A DNA stretch of 64,000 nt, taken from NCBI RefSeq assembly GCF_023499215.1, contig NZ_JAKHSK010000002.1, forward strand, positions 124,001 to 188,000, read 5' to 3'. The position numbers and the translations under genes were made by a program. This DNA comes from Zunongwangia pacifica (GTDB lineage Bacteria > Bacteroidota > Bacteroidia > Flavobacteriales > Flavobacteriaceae). Positions 35,230-44,224 of this stretch are shown in pieces. Under the pieces are notes generated by a model. The model saw only the letters and a program-made list of their open reading frames with translations. It was not told where the DNA came from and made no database searches. Each line of letters starts with the position of its first letter. The first letter of the stretch is position 1.

Positions 35230-36939
35230 AAAACCGATAGCGGTATCATCGCCTCTAGGGTCGGCCCCTCCTTCTAAATTACCATTGGGTAGTACTTTTA
35301 TTGCATCTACTTTACCGATAATTCTAGATTCTTTTTGATTAATTTTATAGCCTTTTTGCTGAAGTTTTTTTATTGTTTTTTCTGAAAATCCTTCAGGTTC
35401 CATCATTATTTCGTCAGGTAACCACTGATGGTGAAAGCGTTTTGCTGAAACAGCCTCCTGCATCGATAAGTCAAATTCAGCCACATTTAAAAAAGTTTGT
35501 AAAACTGAAGTAATTATTGTTGAACCTCCCGGCGAACCAACAACCATCCATAATTCACCATTCTTTTCAATAATGGTGGGTGTCATCGAACTAAGCATTC
35601 GCTTTTCTGGTGCAATCGCATTGGCTTCGGCACCTATTAAACCAAACATATTAGGGACTCCCGGTTTTAAGCTGAAATCGTTCATTTCATTGTTCATAAA
35701 AAAACCGAGTTCCGGGATGTATAATTTCGATCCATAGGCTCCGTTTAACGTAGTGGTTACCGATACCGCATTTCCTTCGGAATCCACAATCGAATAATGG
35801 GTAGTTTCATTACTTTCGTAGCCCTTTATAGCGCCATGTTCTATGGTTGAAGATGGTGTAGCTGCATCGAAACTGAAATTGGCCATTCTTTCACTTAAAT
35901 ATTCATCTGACAATAAACTATCCTGTGGTACCGCGTAGAAATCGGGATCACCTAAATAAAAACTTCTGTCAGCATAAGCTCTACGTTCTGCTTCAGTTAA
36001 CACCTGAATGTATTTTGTAGAATTTTGATTGTAATCTTTTATCGGAAAAGGCTCGATCATTTTTAAAATCTCCCCTAAAACAATTCCGCCGCTAGAAGGC
36101 GGTGGCATCGAAATGACCTGATATTCTTTATACGGAATACGAACCGGATTTCGCCATTTGGCCTCATATCTCAGTAAATCTTCTTCTGTTAAAATTCCAC
36201 CCTGCATTTGTAGAAATTCCAGTATTTTTTGCCCAGTTTCACCGCTATAAAATTCACTTCTTCCGTTAACTGCAATGCGTTTTAGTGTATTTGCCAGCGA
36301 TTCGTTTTTAATAGTATCACCTATTTTATATGCTCTGGTGAAAAGAATGGTATCCTGATTCACTTGCATTAAAACCTCGCGGTATTTTTGTAATCGCTCC
36401 TGCTGTTTTTGGGTAACTACTACTCCTTTTTCGGCCAATTCGATAACCGGCTGTAATAATTCCTGAATTGGTAAACTGCCAAATTTTTCGTGTACTTTAA
36501 AAATTCCGGCAATGGTTCCCGGTACTCCAGATGCCATTGCTCCCAGTGTACTTTTCCCTTCGATTACTTCGCCATTTTCGTCCAGGTACATATTTTTTGA
36601 AGCAGCTAAAGGCGCTTTTTCACGATAATCCAAACTTCCTATTTCGCCATCTGCGGTGCGATAAACCATAAATCCGCCACCACCTAAATTACCGGCAAAC
36701 GGATAGCTGACCGCCAGAGCCATTTCTGTAGCGACCATGGCATCGAAAGCATTTCCGCCTTTTTTCATGATATCGACCCCTATTTTAGATGCTTCTTTTC
36801 TGGCAGAAACAACCATTGCTTGTTCTGCAATTTCACCGGTTATATTTTTTTCAGCTGTTTCCGGCAATTTCGATTTGCAGGAAAAAAACAATAAAACCGA
36901 TAGAATTACTAGGTTAATAGAAAAAGGGATTTTATTCAT
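35227..36939 (-). CDS. ggt: Gamma-glutamyltransferase (lipoprotein)
   Basis: 570 aa, full length. A lipobox at FFSC gives Cys21. The autoprocessing nucleophile Thr380 lies in ETTHYSIVDSEG, at the junction of the large (about 35-379) and small (380-570) subunits. The substrate loop SMPPPSSGG and GSPGGSTIIT are intact. It cleaves gamma-glutamyl bonds (glutathione or gamma-Glu peptides) on the periplasmic side. It lies upstream of the TonB receptor on the same strand, about 180 bp away. Its stop codon coincides with the edge of a dispersed repeat. Confidence 0.93.
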   Translation of the reverse strand: MNKIPFSINLVILSVLLFFSCKSKLPETAEKNITGEIAEQAMVVSARKEASKIGVDIMKKGGNAFDAMVATEMALAVSYPFAGNLGGGGFMVYRTADGEIGSLDYREKAPLAASKNMYLDENGEVIEGKSTLGAMASGVPGTIAGIFKVHEKFGSLPIQELLQPVIELAEKGVVVTQKQQERLQKYREVLMQVNQDTILFTRAYKIGDTIKNESLANTLKRIAVNGRSEFYSGETGQKILEFLQMQGGILTEEDLLRYEAKWRNPVRIPYKEYQVISMPPPSSGGIVLGEILKMIEPFPIKDYNQNSTKYIQVLTEAERRAYADRSFYLGDPDFYAVPQDSLLSDEYLSERMANFSFDAATPSSTIEHGAIKGYESNETTHYSIVDSEGNAVSVTTTLNGAYGSKLYIPELGFFMNNEMNDFSLKPGVPNMFGLIGAEANAIAPEKRMLSSMTPTIIEKNGELWMVVGSPGGSTIITSVLQTFLNVAEFDLSMQEAVSAKRFHHQWLPDEIMMEPEGFSEKTIKKLQQKGYKINQKESRIIGKVDAIKVLPNGNLEGGADPRGDDTAIGF

Positions 36940-37782
36940 TTTAGATCTATGCTTAGTTTAGAATCACAAAGAACTAAATTAAAATATGATTTAGGAAATG
37001 TAAAGAATAGAAATTATTGAAAAGGATATAAAGCTTATTGATATCGCAGGATGAAATGGTGGATTTAGATCACCTTGCTGTTAGAATAGAGACTAGAGAA
37101 GCAAGAGGTAAGAAACAGGAAGCAAGATAAAATTTTTGATGCTGAATTGTCGTTATTTCTCCATTCCGCTACGCCCTAGTCGAAATTCCGACTTTTTATG
37201 TACGGTGAGCTATCTCGACCTTGCCTCGCCGGCAGGCAAGCGGAGAGATCTCTTTTGGAAAGTTGTTCTGGCTGAGATTTCTCCGTTCCGCTTCGCTACA
37301 GTCTAAATGACCAAATCTTCGGAATTGATACTTCGCTGGTTGAATTAGTTTTTAGCTGAAGGCTGACTGCTGTAAGCTATAAACCTTAAGCCTTTCTGAA
37401 TTTAGACCACTGCGCCGTTAGAATATAGACTAGAGAAGCAAGATACAAGACTCAGGAATCAGGATTAAAATGTTGAATTTTGAATTATTTTTTTGAAGAC
37501 TGTATACTGTAAACGGTATATTGAATTAGACTTCTTCATTCCATTTAGGATAAATATGAAATTCTATAGAGTGTCATTTCGACCTTGTGGAGAAATCTTG
37601 TTTTAGTGAGAAGCTAGGAAATAGAATATAAGAATAGACTAAAGAATCAAGAAACATGACAAAATTTTAAATTTTGAATGACTGCTAAAAGCTAATCGTT
37701 TTTCTGTTTACTGATAATTGTTTATTGCTAATTGATTTCGAGGCATCACGATGGCCATCGAGCCCGGAGCATTTAATCTCGA
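36940..37782. repeat. Mosaic of dispersed intergenic repeats (copy C)
   Basis: No gene. Contains inverse copies of region A blocks (37308-37403 and 37681-37737), a direct copy of a 150-bp segment of region B (37474-37630), two TTTCGACCTTG...GGAGAAATCT-type blocks, and a GCCTTGCCTCGCCGGCAGGCAAG hairpin-like block near 37215. Its last 50 bp (37736-37790) belong to the second repeat family and reach into the end of the NlpC/P60 gene. Confidence 0.85.
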
Positions 37783-38988
37783 TTATCGAGTAAAAATATC
37801 TTCTTCTTTTAAATACTGTAATCCTTTATCTTTCTCGTTTAGGATCCTTTTGGTACGTAGGTATCGGTTATAATTATATTCATCAAAATCTGTCGCGGTT
37901 GTATCCATAGTGCTTATGTGCACATCGCCCATAGAATGTATAAATTTATGGTCGCCAATCCACATGCCTACGTGAATCACACGTTCTTTGGTGGAATCTG
38001 TAGCTGGTTTTCCAAAGAATAATAAGTCTCCTGCAACAAGATTTTCGAAATTTCTGGTAGAATCTACTAAAACTCCGGTATGAACCTGTTGGGAAGCGTC
38101 ACGCGGAATCACCATTCCGTTTAAAAAATAGACCGTTTTGGTAAAACCACTACAATCTACTCCTTTTGGCGAAGTGCCGCCCCATAAATAAGGGAGTCCC
38201 ATTAATTTCTCGCCGGTCATTACCAATTCTTCACCATCAACATCTAAATCGGCTAACCAGGTTTTGTATGGTTTTGCATCAGATTTTGGCACAAAAGCAG
38301 TCCGCCCGTCAGGATAAACAATCTCATAGAAATTTCCAGTTTCAGCAGTCAGTTCTAAAATATCTCCGGCAACAAGATCTGAAACCACCCCTGCATCATT
38401 TTTAGCCGATTTTAGCGATTTCCCGTAAGGATTTAAATAGATTAGTTTTTCTTTAGATTTCCAGTCTGAAAACTCTTCTTTGGTCATGTTTTGGATACCG
38501 CCATAATCCACCCAGGCCAAATAGCCATCTGGTGTTTGAATATAGTACCAGCTCCCTTCTTTTTTATACACTTTTACGGGCATCCCCAGGGTGGTTTGCG
38601 TTACCAATTGCGCGGCATGGCGTGGTTCTTCACGAAGATTCGCTACTGAAATTTTGATCACTCCCATCGTTTGATGCTCTAAACCTTCAGCATCGGGTAA
38701 AGTTTTAATATTCGCCGTGTATTTTATGCCTTTTTGGTTTAATGTTTTTTCCAGATCTTCGGCAGCTTCAGGCATGTTAGTTTCTCCTTCGATATTAAAT
38801 CTGTCTGCTTCTTTTTTAGCTTCAAAATCGAATAGCGCAACCCTTCCATCGGGAGCGTATACATTTTTTAAACTATCGATCACCAGTTGGGCTTCATTAT
38901 TTTCTCCAGAAGTATTTTCGGTTTTCTCATTACAGCTTACCAAAACCGCTAAAACCAATGTCCAAAAACTATATTTTTTTATCTTCAT
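37783..38988 (-). CDS. Lipoprotein NlpC/P60 endopeptidase with SH3 domains (gamma-D-Glu-diamino acid type)
   Basis: 401 aa; lipobox LVSC gives Cys19. Two SH3-like domains (about 105-160 and 195-240) precede the NlpC/P60 domain: Cys279 in GVDCSGF, His339 in IHVGMW, His351 in FIHSMGD. It resembles the gamma-D-glutamyl-L-diamino-acid endopeptidases (YkfC / dipeptidyl-peptidase VI type), which release L-Ala-D-Glu from stem peptides. The next gene upstream encodes the epimerase for that dipeptide, 18 bp away, strong functional support. The last two codons and stop lie within a dispersed repeat, which may have replaced the original end. Confidence 0.92.
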   Translation of the reverse strand: MKIKKYSFWTLVLAVLVSCNEKTENTSGENNEAQLVIDSLKNVYAPDGRVALFDFEAKKEADRFNIEGETNMPEAAEDLEKTLNQKGIKYTANIKTLPDAEGLEHQTMGVIKISVANLREEPRHAAQLVTQTTLGMPVKVYKKEGSWYYIQTPDGYLAWVDYGGIQNMTKEEFSDWKSKEKLIYLNPYGKSLKSAKNDAGVVSDLVAGDILELTAETGNFYEIVYPDGRTAFVPKSDAKPYKTWLADLDVDGEELVMTGEKLMGLPYLWGGTSPKGVDCSGFTKTVYFLNGMVIPRDASQQVHTGVLVDSTRNFENLVAGDLLFFGKPATDSTKERVIHVGMWIGDHKFIHSMGDVHISTMDTTATDFDEYNYNRYLRTKRILNEKDKGLQYLKEEDIFTR

Positions 38989-39006
38989 TTTTACTGAATT
39001 TCAATC

Positions 39007-40026
39007 TTATTCAAATTTAAACAATTTTACACCGGTACCATTTTCATTCGGATAAATCACCTTTTCTGAAGTAATTTTCACTCCGGTTGAAGTATCATTT
39101 TTCAACAACAACGCACCGTCCATATCCACAAAATCGAGCATGGGGGCGAGTTGCGCAATGGCTGAAATCCCAACGGTCGATTCGGTCATACAACCTACCA
39201 TGGTTTTTAAATCCAGGGCTTTTGCTTTTGCAATCATCCGCAAAGCGGGCGTGATTCCTCCGCATTTTGTGAGTTTAATATTTACACCATGAAAATGATC
39301 TGTACACTTTTCAACATCACTTTCTACAATGCAACTTTCGTCGGCGATTACTGGTAATGCTGAATTTTCATAGAGCTTTTTTTGTCCGTCATAATCATCT
39401 ACCGGAAGTGGCTGCTCTAAAAATTCGACATTTAATTCTTTTAAAATATGACTATTCTCGATCGCCTGGCTGGCATTCCACGCCACATTCGCATCGATCC
39501 TAAAGACAGAATTTGTGTATTTTCGAAGCTCTTTTATAATTTCGATATCATGATCTGTCCCTAATTTGATCTTATATAAAGGCCACGGAAAATCGTTAAT
39601 CTTACGAATCATTTCTTCGGTTGAAGCAATTCCAATCGTATAACTGGTTTGTGGTGCTTCAATAGGATCCAGCTTCCACAATTTATAAAGTGGTTGTTGT
39701 TTTCGCTTTCCGTAGAGATCGTGCAGCGCCATATCTAAAGCACAAAGTGCGAAAGTTTCGGTCTTTAATTCAGGATAAAGCTTTTCCCAGATAATTTCTG
39801 GAGGCTCTTCGATATGATTTTCGACGATTTGCTCTACTTTTTTTAGAGACCGAATCATGCCTTCTACCGTCACTCCATAATACGAAGTCGCCGCGGCTTC
39901 GCCAAAACCGGTAACGCCATCATGCGACACTGAAACTACCAAACTTGGCTGCACATCACGCGAAGCATGACTAATCCTAAAGGTATCTTTTAACTGCAGT
40001 TGATATTGGTGATATTCAATCTTCAT
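39007..40026 (-). CDS. L-Ala-D/L-Glu (dipeptide) epimerase, enolase superfamily
   Basis: 339 aa, mandelate-racemase/muconate-lactonising subgroup. Active-site Lys pair YKIKLG (Lys152, Lys154), metal ligands Asp178 (RIDAN), Glu204 (FLEQPL) and Asp229 (IADES), and the opposite Lys251 in NIKLTKCGG are all visible. This is the AEE pattern (YkfB/YcjG). It converts L-Ala-D-Glu from murein to L-Ala-L-Glu for catabolism. It is cytoplasmic (no signal peptide), while its neighbours are exported. It sits between the GHL10 hydrolase (9 bp) and the NlpC/P60 gene (18 bp). Confidence 0.93.
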   Translation of the reverse strand: MKIEYHQYQLQLKDTFRISHASRDVQPSLVVSVSHDGVTGFGEAAATSYYGVTVEGMIRSLKKVEQIVENHIEEPPEIIWEKLYPELKTETFALCALDMALHDLYGKRKQQPLYKLWKLDPIEAPQTSYTIGIASTEEMIRKINDFPWPLYKIKLGTDHDIEIIKELRKYTNSVFRIDANVAWNASQAIENSHILKELNVEFLEQPLPVDDYDGQKKLYENSALPVIADESCIVESDVEKCTDHFHGVNIKLTKCGGITPALRMIAKAKALDLKTMVGCMTESTVGISAIAQLAPMLDFVDMDGALLLKNDTSTGVKITSEKVIYPNENGTGVKLFKFE

Positions 40027-40035
40027 TTTTTAAGC

Positions 40036-41697
40036 TTATTCTAATATAATTTCTTTAAAATCACTTTGGTTCCCGGTACGATCTACCGCCGTCATGCCGA
40101 TTTTCGATAATTTTACCTTCTTTTCTCCTACCAGGTAAGAAAGCGTGGTCTTAAGTTCTGAAAGCTGATCGTTATTTAAGATTTTAAAGTCCCATTTACT
40201 GCCTTCGTACTGAAAATATAACACCCATCTAAAAACATCATTTTCATCTGGATGCTGCCAGGAAATTCTTAGTGTATTTCCATCAAGATTGGTTAAAACT
40301 TCAGGCAATTTTGGTGCTTTATTATCCATCCACGGGCTTGGTGGCACCAAAGCAGGTTTTCTAAAATAATTTTCGGCTAAAGCTTTTTCGGCTTCTTTAT
40401 CATTCATTAGGGCTTTAAGGTTCCAGAGAACGGCTCCGGGATCTTCAGCCAACATTCCGCGGGTAATCATTAGCTGATTAAACAATTCGTTTTCATAACC
40501 TTCTTCTTCGATTAGCCCTGCATTAATTCCAGGCCAAATATGTCGATCCTTGGTATTTTCTTCTTTCCACCAGTTTAATAGTACCGGGAAACTCTGTGCG
40601 GTCTGATCGGTTTTCCAGTATAACTGCGGAGTGAGATAATCTACCCAGCCTTCATTTATCCATTTTTTAGCATCGGCATACAACTTTTCGTATTGATCGT
40701 AACCGGCGATAGATTGCGGATAACCGGGACGCCAAATCCCAAACGGACTAATCCCAAATTTTACAAAATCCTTCTCTTTTTTAACCAATTTCGCCACGCG
40801 TTCGATAAAATCATCTACGTTTTTACGACGCCAGTCTCCCCTATTTAGTTTTCCACCAGCAGTTTTATAGGTATTCCAGGTTTGATCGTCTGGAAAATCT
40901 TTTCCGCCATTATAAGAATCATAAGGATAAAAATAATCGTCAAAATGAATTCCGTCTACATCGTATCGTTTTACCAAATCTTCTACCACTGCTGCGGTAC
41001 GATTCTGAACATCTTTACGTGCAGGATCCATCCAGTACATCCCGTTTTGTAATTTTACTACCATCTCTGGATTTGTTTTTACTACGGAAGCTGCGCTAAT
41101 TTCGCCACCGGTGGTATGATAAGCACGATACGGATTTAACCAAACATGAAGTTCCATTCCTCGTTTATGCGCTTCGTTGATCCAAAAGGTAAGCGGATCA
41201 TAAAAAGGTTGTGGCGCTTTTCCCTGCTGGCCGGTTAAAAAATACGACCAGGATTCGATATCACTTTGATATAAGGCATCGGCTTGCGGACGCACCTGAA
41301 AGATTACCGCATTATAGTTATGATTCGCTAAAAAATCCAGCAATTTTATCGCTTCACTTTGTTGCTGAGCGGTTGGCAAACCAGAACGTGACGGCCAGTT
41401 AATATTGGCGACCGTGGCGATCCATGCCGCCCTAAATTCGGCTACATCTATTGGCGGTTCGCTTTTTATAATTTCTTCCTCTACCGTAACTTCCTCGGGT
41501 AATTCTTCTTGTGTTACCTCTGCAGGTTTTGTGGTATCGGGTTCTTCTTCTTTTTCTTCTACAGGGATTTGGGGTTCTACAACTTCTGGCGGATTTTCTG
41601 GCGCTGAAGGTTGTACTGTTTTTTGAGTTTTACAGGAGGAAAAAAGTAGTGAAAATGTTACTAATACTGCTGCTGGATAGGAAATCGTAGTTTTCAT
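40036..41697 (-). CDS. Lipoprotein GHL10/DUF187-type glycoside hydrolase
   Basis: The frame extends to 41778, but the lipoprotein signal starts at the ATG at 41697 (MKTTISYPAAVLVTF...SSC), giving 553 aa. A Glu/Pro/Val-rich linker (about 25-75) leads to a TIM-barrel domain: EFRAAWIATVANINWPSR, NAVIFQVRPQADALY, DGIHFDDYFYPY and VKFGISPFGIW. This is the family_10 glycosylhydrolase-like domain (GHL10) seen in putative peptidoglycan/glycosaminoglycan hydrolases. A fibronectin-III-like C-terminus follows. It fits cleavage of wall glycan outside the cell before import. Confidence 0.88.
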   Translation of the reverse strand: MKTTISYPAAVLVTFSLLFSSCKTQKTVQPSAPENPPEVVEPQIPVEEKEEEPDTTKPAEVTQEELPEEVTVEEEIIKSEPPIDVAEFRAAWIATVANINWPSRSGLPTAQQQSEAIKLLDFLANHNYNAVIFQVRPQADALYQSDIESWSYFLTGQQGKAPQPFYDPLTFWINEAHKRGMELHVWLNPYRAYHTTGGEISAASVVKTNPEMVVKLQNGMYWMDPARKDVQNRTAAVVEDLVKRYDVDGIHFDDYFYPYDSYNGGKDFPDDQTWNTYKTAGGKLNRGDWRRKNVDDFIERVAKLVKKEKDFVKFGISPFGIWRPGYPQSIAGYDQYEKLYADAKKWINEGWVDYLTPQLYWKTDQTAQSFPVLLNWWKEENTKDRHIWPGINAGLIEEEGYENELFNQLMITRGMLAEDPGAVLWNLKALMNDKEAEKALAENYFRKPALVPPSPWMDNKAPKLPEVLTNLDGNTLRISWQHPDENDVFRWVLYFQYEGSKWDFKILNNDQLSELKTTLSYLVGEKKVKLSKIGMTAVDRTGNQSDFKEIILE

Positions 41698-41785
41698 AAA
41701 ATTAAATAGGCATCGCACAATATTAAACAAAAGAAAGAGATATAGAAATGAATCTATTCTCTTTCTTGAACAAACCAAACTGAAA

Positions 41786-42577
41786 TTATCTATCCCTCCA
41801 ATAGTCGATATGACTTGAACTTGGATCTTCGGAATAGGTCCCTCTTATCTGCGTGGTATAAACTCTTCCTAAACTTGCCAAAGTTAATCCATGCTCTAAA
41901 AACGACTCTGATTCCTGAGGATCGTAATCTGTCCCTGAAGGAAATACTTTAAAGGTATAACTGCCCGGTGCTAACTCGGTATATTCTCCAGAACTTTTAT
42001 ACGATATTCCCTGTCCTAAAGAAACTACCCGGGCATCCTCTGCAGGTGAATTTTCAGTTGCCGGTACTGCCGCTCTAATGGCATAAACATCTACGCTAAA
42101 CGGAATGTTTGCCATGGTATTCACAAATCTCCAGTAAATTAAATCGTGGCTGGGTTCTGGTAAATTATCCTCAATAAAAGCGATATCATAATTCTCTGAA
42201 GTTCCTACCAGATAAGCAGAATAATGATTTTGTGCTTCAGTAGTAATACTTGTACTTGCCAGATTTTGTGCTTCTAAAGTTTTTACGGCCAATTCACCGT
42301 TACCAGAGGGAATTAACGCATACGCATTACTGGGATAAACTGATTTATAGTCTAAAGCCTGTTCTTCGTCTTCACCAGAACTATTTTCTGCAGTGACTTT
42401 CCTATCATTAAAAAAGAATCCTGCGTTTGGTGCGTCTTCTGCATGAAAAAAGAACTTCATGTAACTCATATCCTCAGCTACTAGTTCTGTAACTTCGGGA
42501 ATGGCATTTTTTTCACATCCCAGAACTATTAATGCTAAAAATGCGATGACTAAAAAATTTGCTGATATTTTTTTCAT
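41786..42577 (-). CDS. DUF4397-like surface lipoprotein
   Basis: The frame opens upstream at 42643, overlapping susD, but the ATG at 42577 (MKKISANFLVIAFLALIVLGC) starts the lipoprotein signal, giving 263 aa. Two beta-rich repeats resemble DUF4397: SYMKFFFHAEDAPNAGFFFNDR and YAIRAAV...GQGISYKSSGEYTELAPGSYTFKVFPSG. It sits directly after susD (10 bp), the place where SusE/SusF-like ligand-binding lipoproteins occur. It probably binds the imported ligand at the cell surface; this is an inference. Confidence 0.75.
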   Translation of the reverse strand: MKKISANFLVIAFLALIVLGCEKNAIPEVTELVAEDMSYMKFFFHAEDAPNAGFFFNDRKVTAENSSGEDEEQALDYKSVYPSNAYALIPSGNGELAVKTLEAQNLASTSITTEAQNHYSAYLVGTSENYDIAFIEDNLPEPSHDLIYWRFVNTMANIPFSVDVYAIRAAVPATENSPAEDARVVSLGQGISYKSSGEYTELAPGSYTFKVFPSGTDYDPQESESFLEHGLTLASLGRVYTTQIRGTYSEDPSSSHIDYWRDR

Positions 42578-42587
42578 AATCTTGCTA

Positions 42588-44213
42588 TTATTCGATGATA
42601 CTAAACCAGGTTTCGTACGTATGGTAATCTTCTTCAAAAGCATTTAGTTTTTCCAGTGCCTCCTGATTCCACATATATTCTGAATTGTATCTGGGTCGTG
42701 CTCTATAAGCGGGGTTCCCGTTATTGGCTTCGTAAAGCGGATCGGGCAACGTAAAGCCCTGATAAACGGCTTGACTTTCATCTTCTATTCCTAAATCGTA
42801 GTGATATCTTCTCATATCAGACCAGGTTTCGAAGAATCCCCATCCCCAGGTCGCTATATATTTTTGAAGCATGATTTTAGATAATGTTAAACCTGCCGAA
42901 GTTTCAGGAAAAACAACAGTACTGCTTTCCATCAATGCTCTTCTTTGATCGTAAATTTCCTGATCTGGAGCAAAATCCCTGGCAAAATCCAAATGTGCAT
43001 TTATGCCTTCTTTATAGGCTTCTAATGCCAATCCCATATCACCGGCTAAATAAGCGGCTTCAGATTTTATGAATTGTAACTGGGAGTAGGTCATTAGTGG
43101 AAATTCGGCTTCATTATTAAAGAAATAAATTTGTGGCGAAGGATTACTTCCTCTATAGCCTTCTTCATTCCAAAAGTTTTTGGGAACCTTATCGGCTTCA
43201 GCGGTTGTCCATTCGGAAATACCAATCTCAGGAGTAATTCCACGATACATACCATCTGGCGATGTAGCTAGCATTGATGTAATTCGTGGATCATTTAAAT
43301 ATTCTTCTTCAGTAGTAAAAACCGGATCCTGACCCAATAATGCCGGATCCTGAAAAACGGGGTTGCTACCGTTTAATAAGCCCAAAATAAATTTTGTTTG
43401 CCTGTAATATCCAATATTACCTCTTAACGGGCCAAAGAAATTGGTATTCGCACTAACCTTCCCCAGAAAACCTATTAACGCATTATCCTGGTTACCTGCC
43501 AATGCCTGATTTACATAATCTATTACTTGCTGAGGATCGTAACTGCTTTTATTGGTTAATCGATGTGCATTGATCGCTAAAAGTCCATAAGCTAACTTTT
43601 TCCATTTTTCTTTATCTCCCTGATAAATTAAATCTGCTTCGATTAAACCTGAATCTTCAGGACTTAAACCATCTGTACGATCTAAACTTTCTATTCCCAA
43701 TTGTAATAATCGTTGAATTTCCTGATAAACTACAGATTGCTCGTCATAGTCAAAAGTTCTTCTATCTGTATCGAATGCCTGGGTAACAATAACAGGGCCG
43801 TGATAATCTGTAAGCAATTGCCAACCAAAAGCTCTTAAGATATATCCTACTCCCATAAAATCGTATTTCTCATTTAGTTCTCCACTTTTAATCATGTCTG
43901 AAAGGTTATACCCCATACTCCAATACACGGCTCTCCAAAGTTGTGCATAAGAATCTGATAACGGATTAGAATGGAGGTTTAAAGAGTATGTATTCCCTGA
44001 AGTATGAGCCCAATTTTGTGTATAAAATCCTGTAAACCTTCCATCCCATTGTATGGCCACCGCAAATTCAGATTCTATTTGAGGAAGAAAGAGTTCTGGT
44101 TGTAAAAGGGCGTCTGGTCCATTGGGATTAGTATTAACGTCTAAATAATCATCACAACTAATGCTGCATGTACTTATTAATAAAAGTAATGCTATATATA
44201 TGTTATTTTTCAT
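42588..44213 (-). CDS. SusD/RagB-family lipoprotein (locus 1)
   Basis: 541 aa. Lipobox SISC gives Cys20, followed by DDYLDVNTNPNGPDALLQPELFLP, the typical start of SusD_RagB/SusD-like_2 proteins. TPR-like helices and a C-terminal domain follow (MRRYHYDLG, RPRYNSEYMWN). It forms the surface lid of the SusC channel encoded 11 bp upstream and captures oligomers. Gene context (Ala-Glu epimerase, NlpC/P60, GHL10) suggests muropeptides or peptidoglycan fragments as ligand. Confidence 0.92.
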   Translation of the reverse strand: MKNNIYIALLLLISTCSISCDDYLDVNTNPNGPDALLQPELFLPQIESEFAVAIQWDGRFTGFYTQNWAHTSGNTYSLNLHSNPLSDSYAQLWRAVYWSMGYNLSDMIKSGELNEKYDFMGVGYILRAFGWQLLTDYHGPVIVTQAFDTDRRTFDYDEQSVVYQEIQRLLQLGIESLDRTDGLSPEDSGLIEADLIYQGDKEKWKKLAYGLLAINAHRLTNKSSYDPQQVIDYVNQALAGNQDNALIGFLGKVSANTNFFGPLRGNIGYYRQTKFILGLLNGSNPVFQDPALLGQDPVFTTEEEYLNDPRITSMLATSPDGMYRGITPEIGISEWTTAEADKVPKNFWNEEGYRGSNPSPQIYFFNNEAEFPLMTYSQLQFIKSEAAYLAGDMGLALEAYKEGINAHLDFARDFAPDQEIYDQRRALMESSTVVFPETSAGLTLSKIMLQKYIATWGWGFFETWSDMRRYHYDLGIEDESQAVYQGFTLPDPLYEANNGNPAYRARPRYNSEYMWNQEALEKLNAFEEDYHTYETWFSIIE

Positions 44214-44224
44214 CTTTTCTTATT

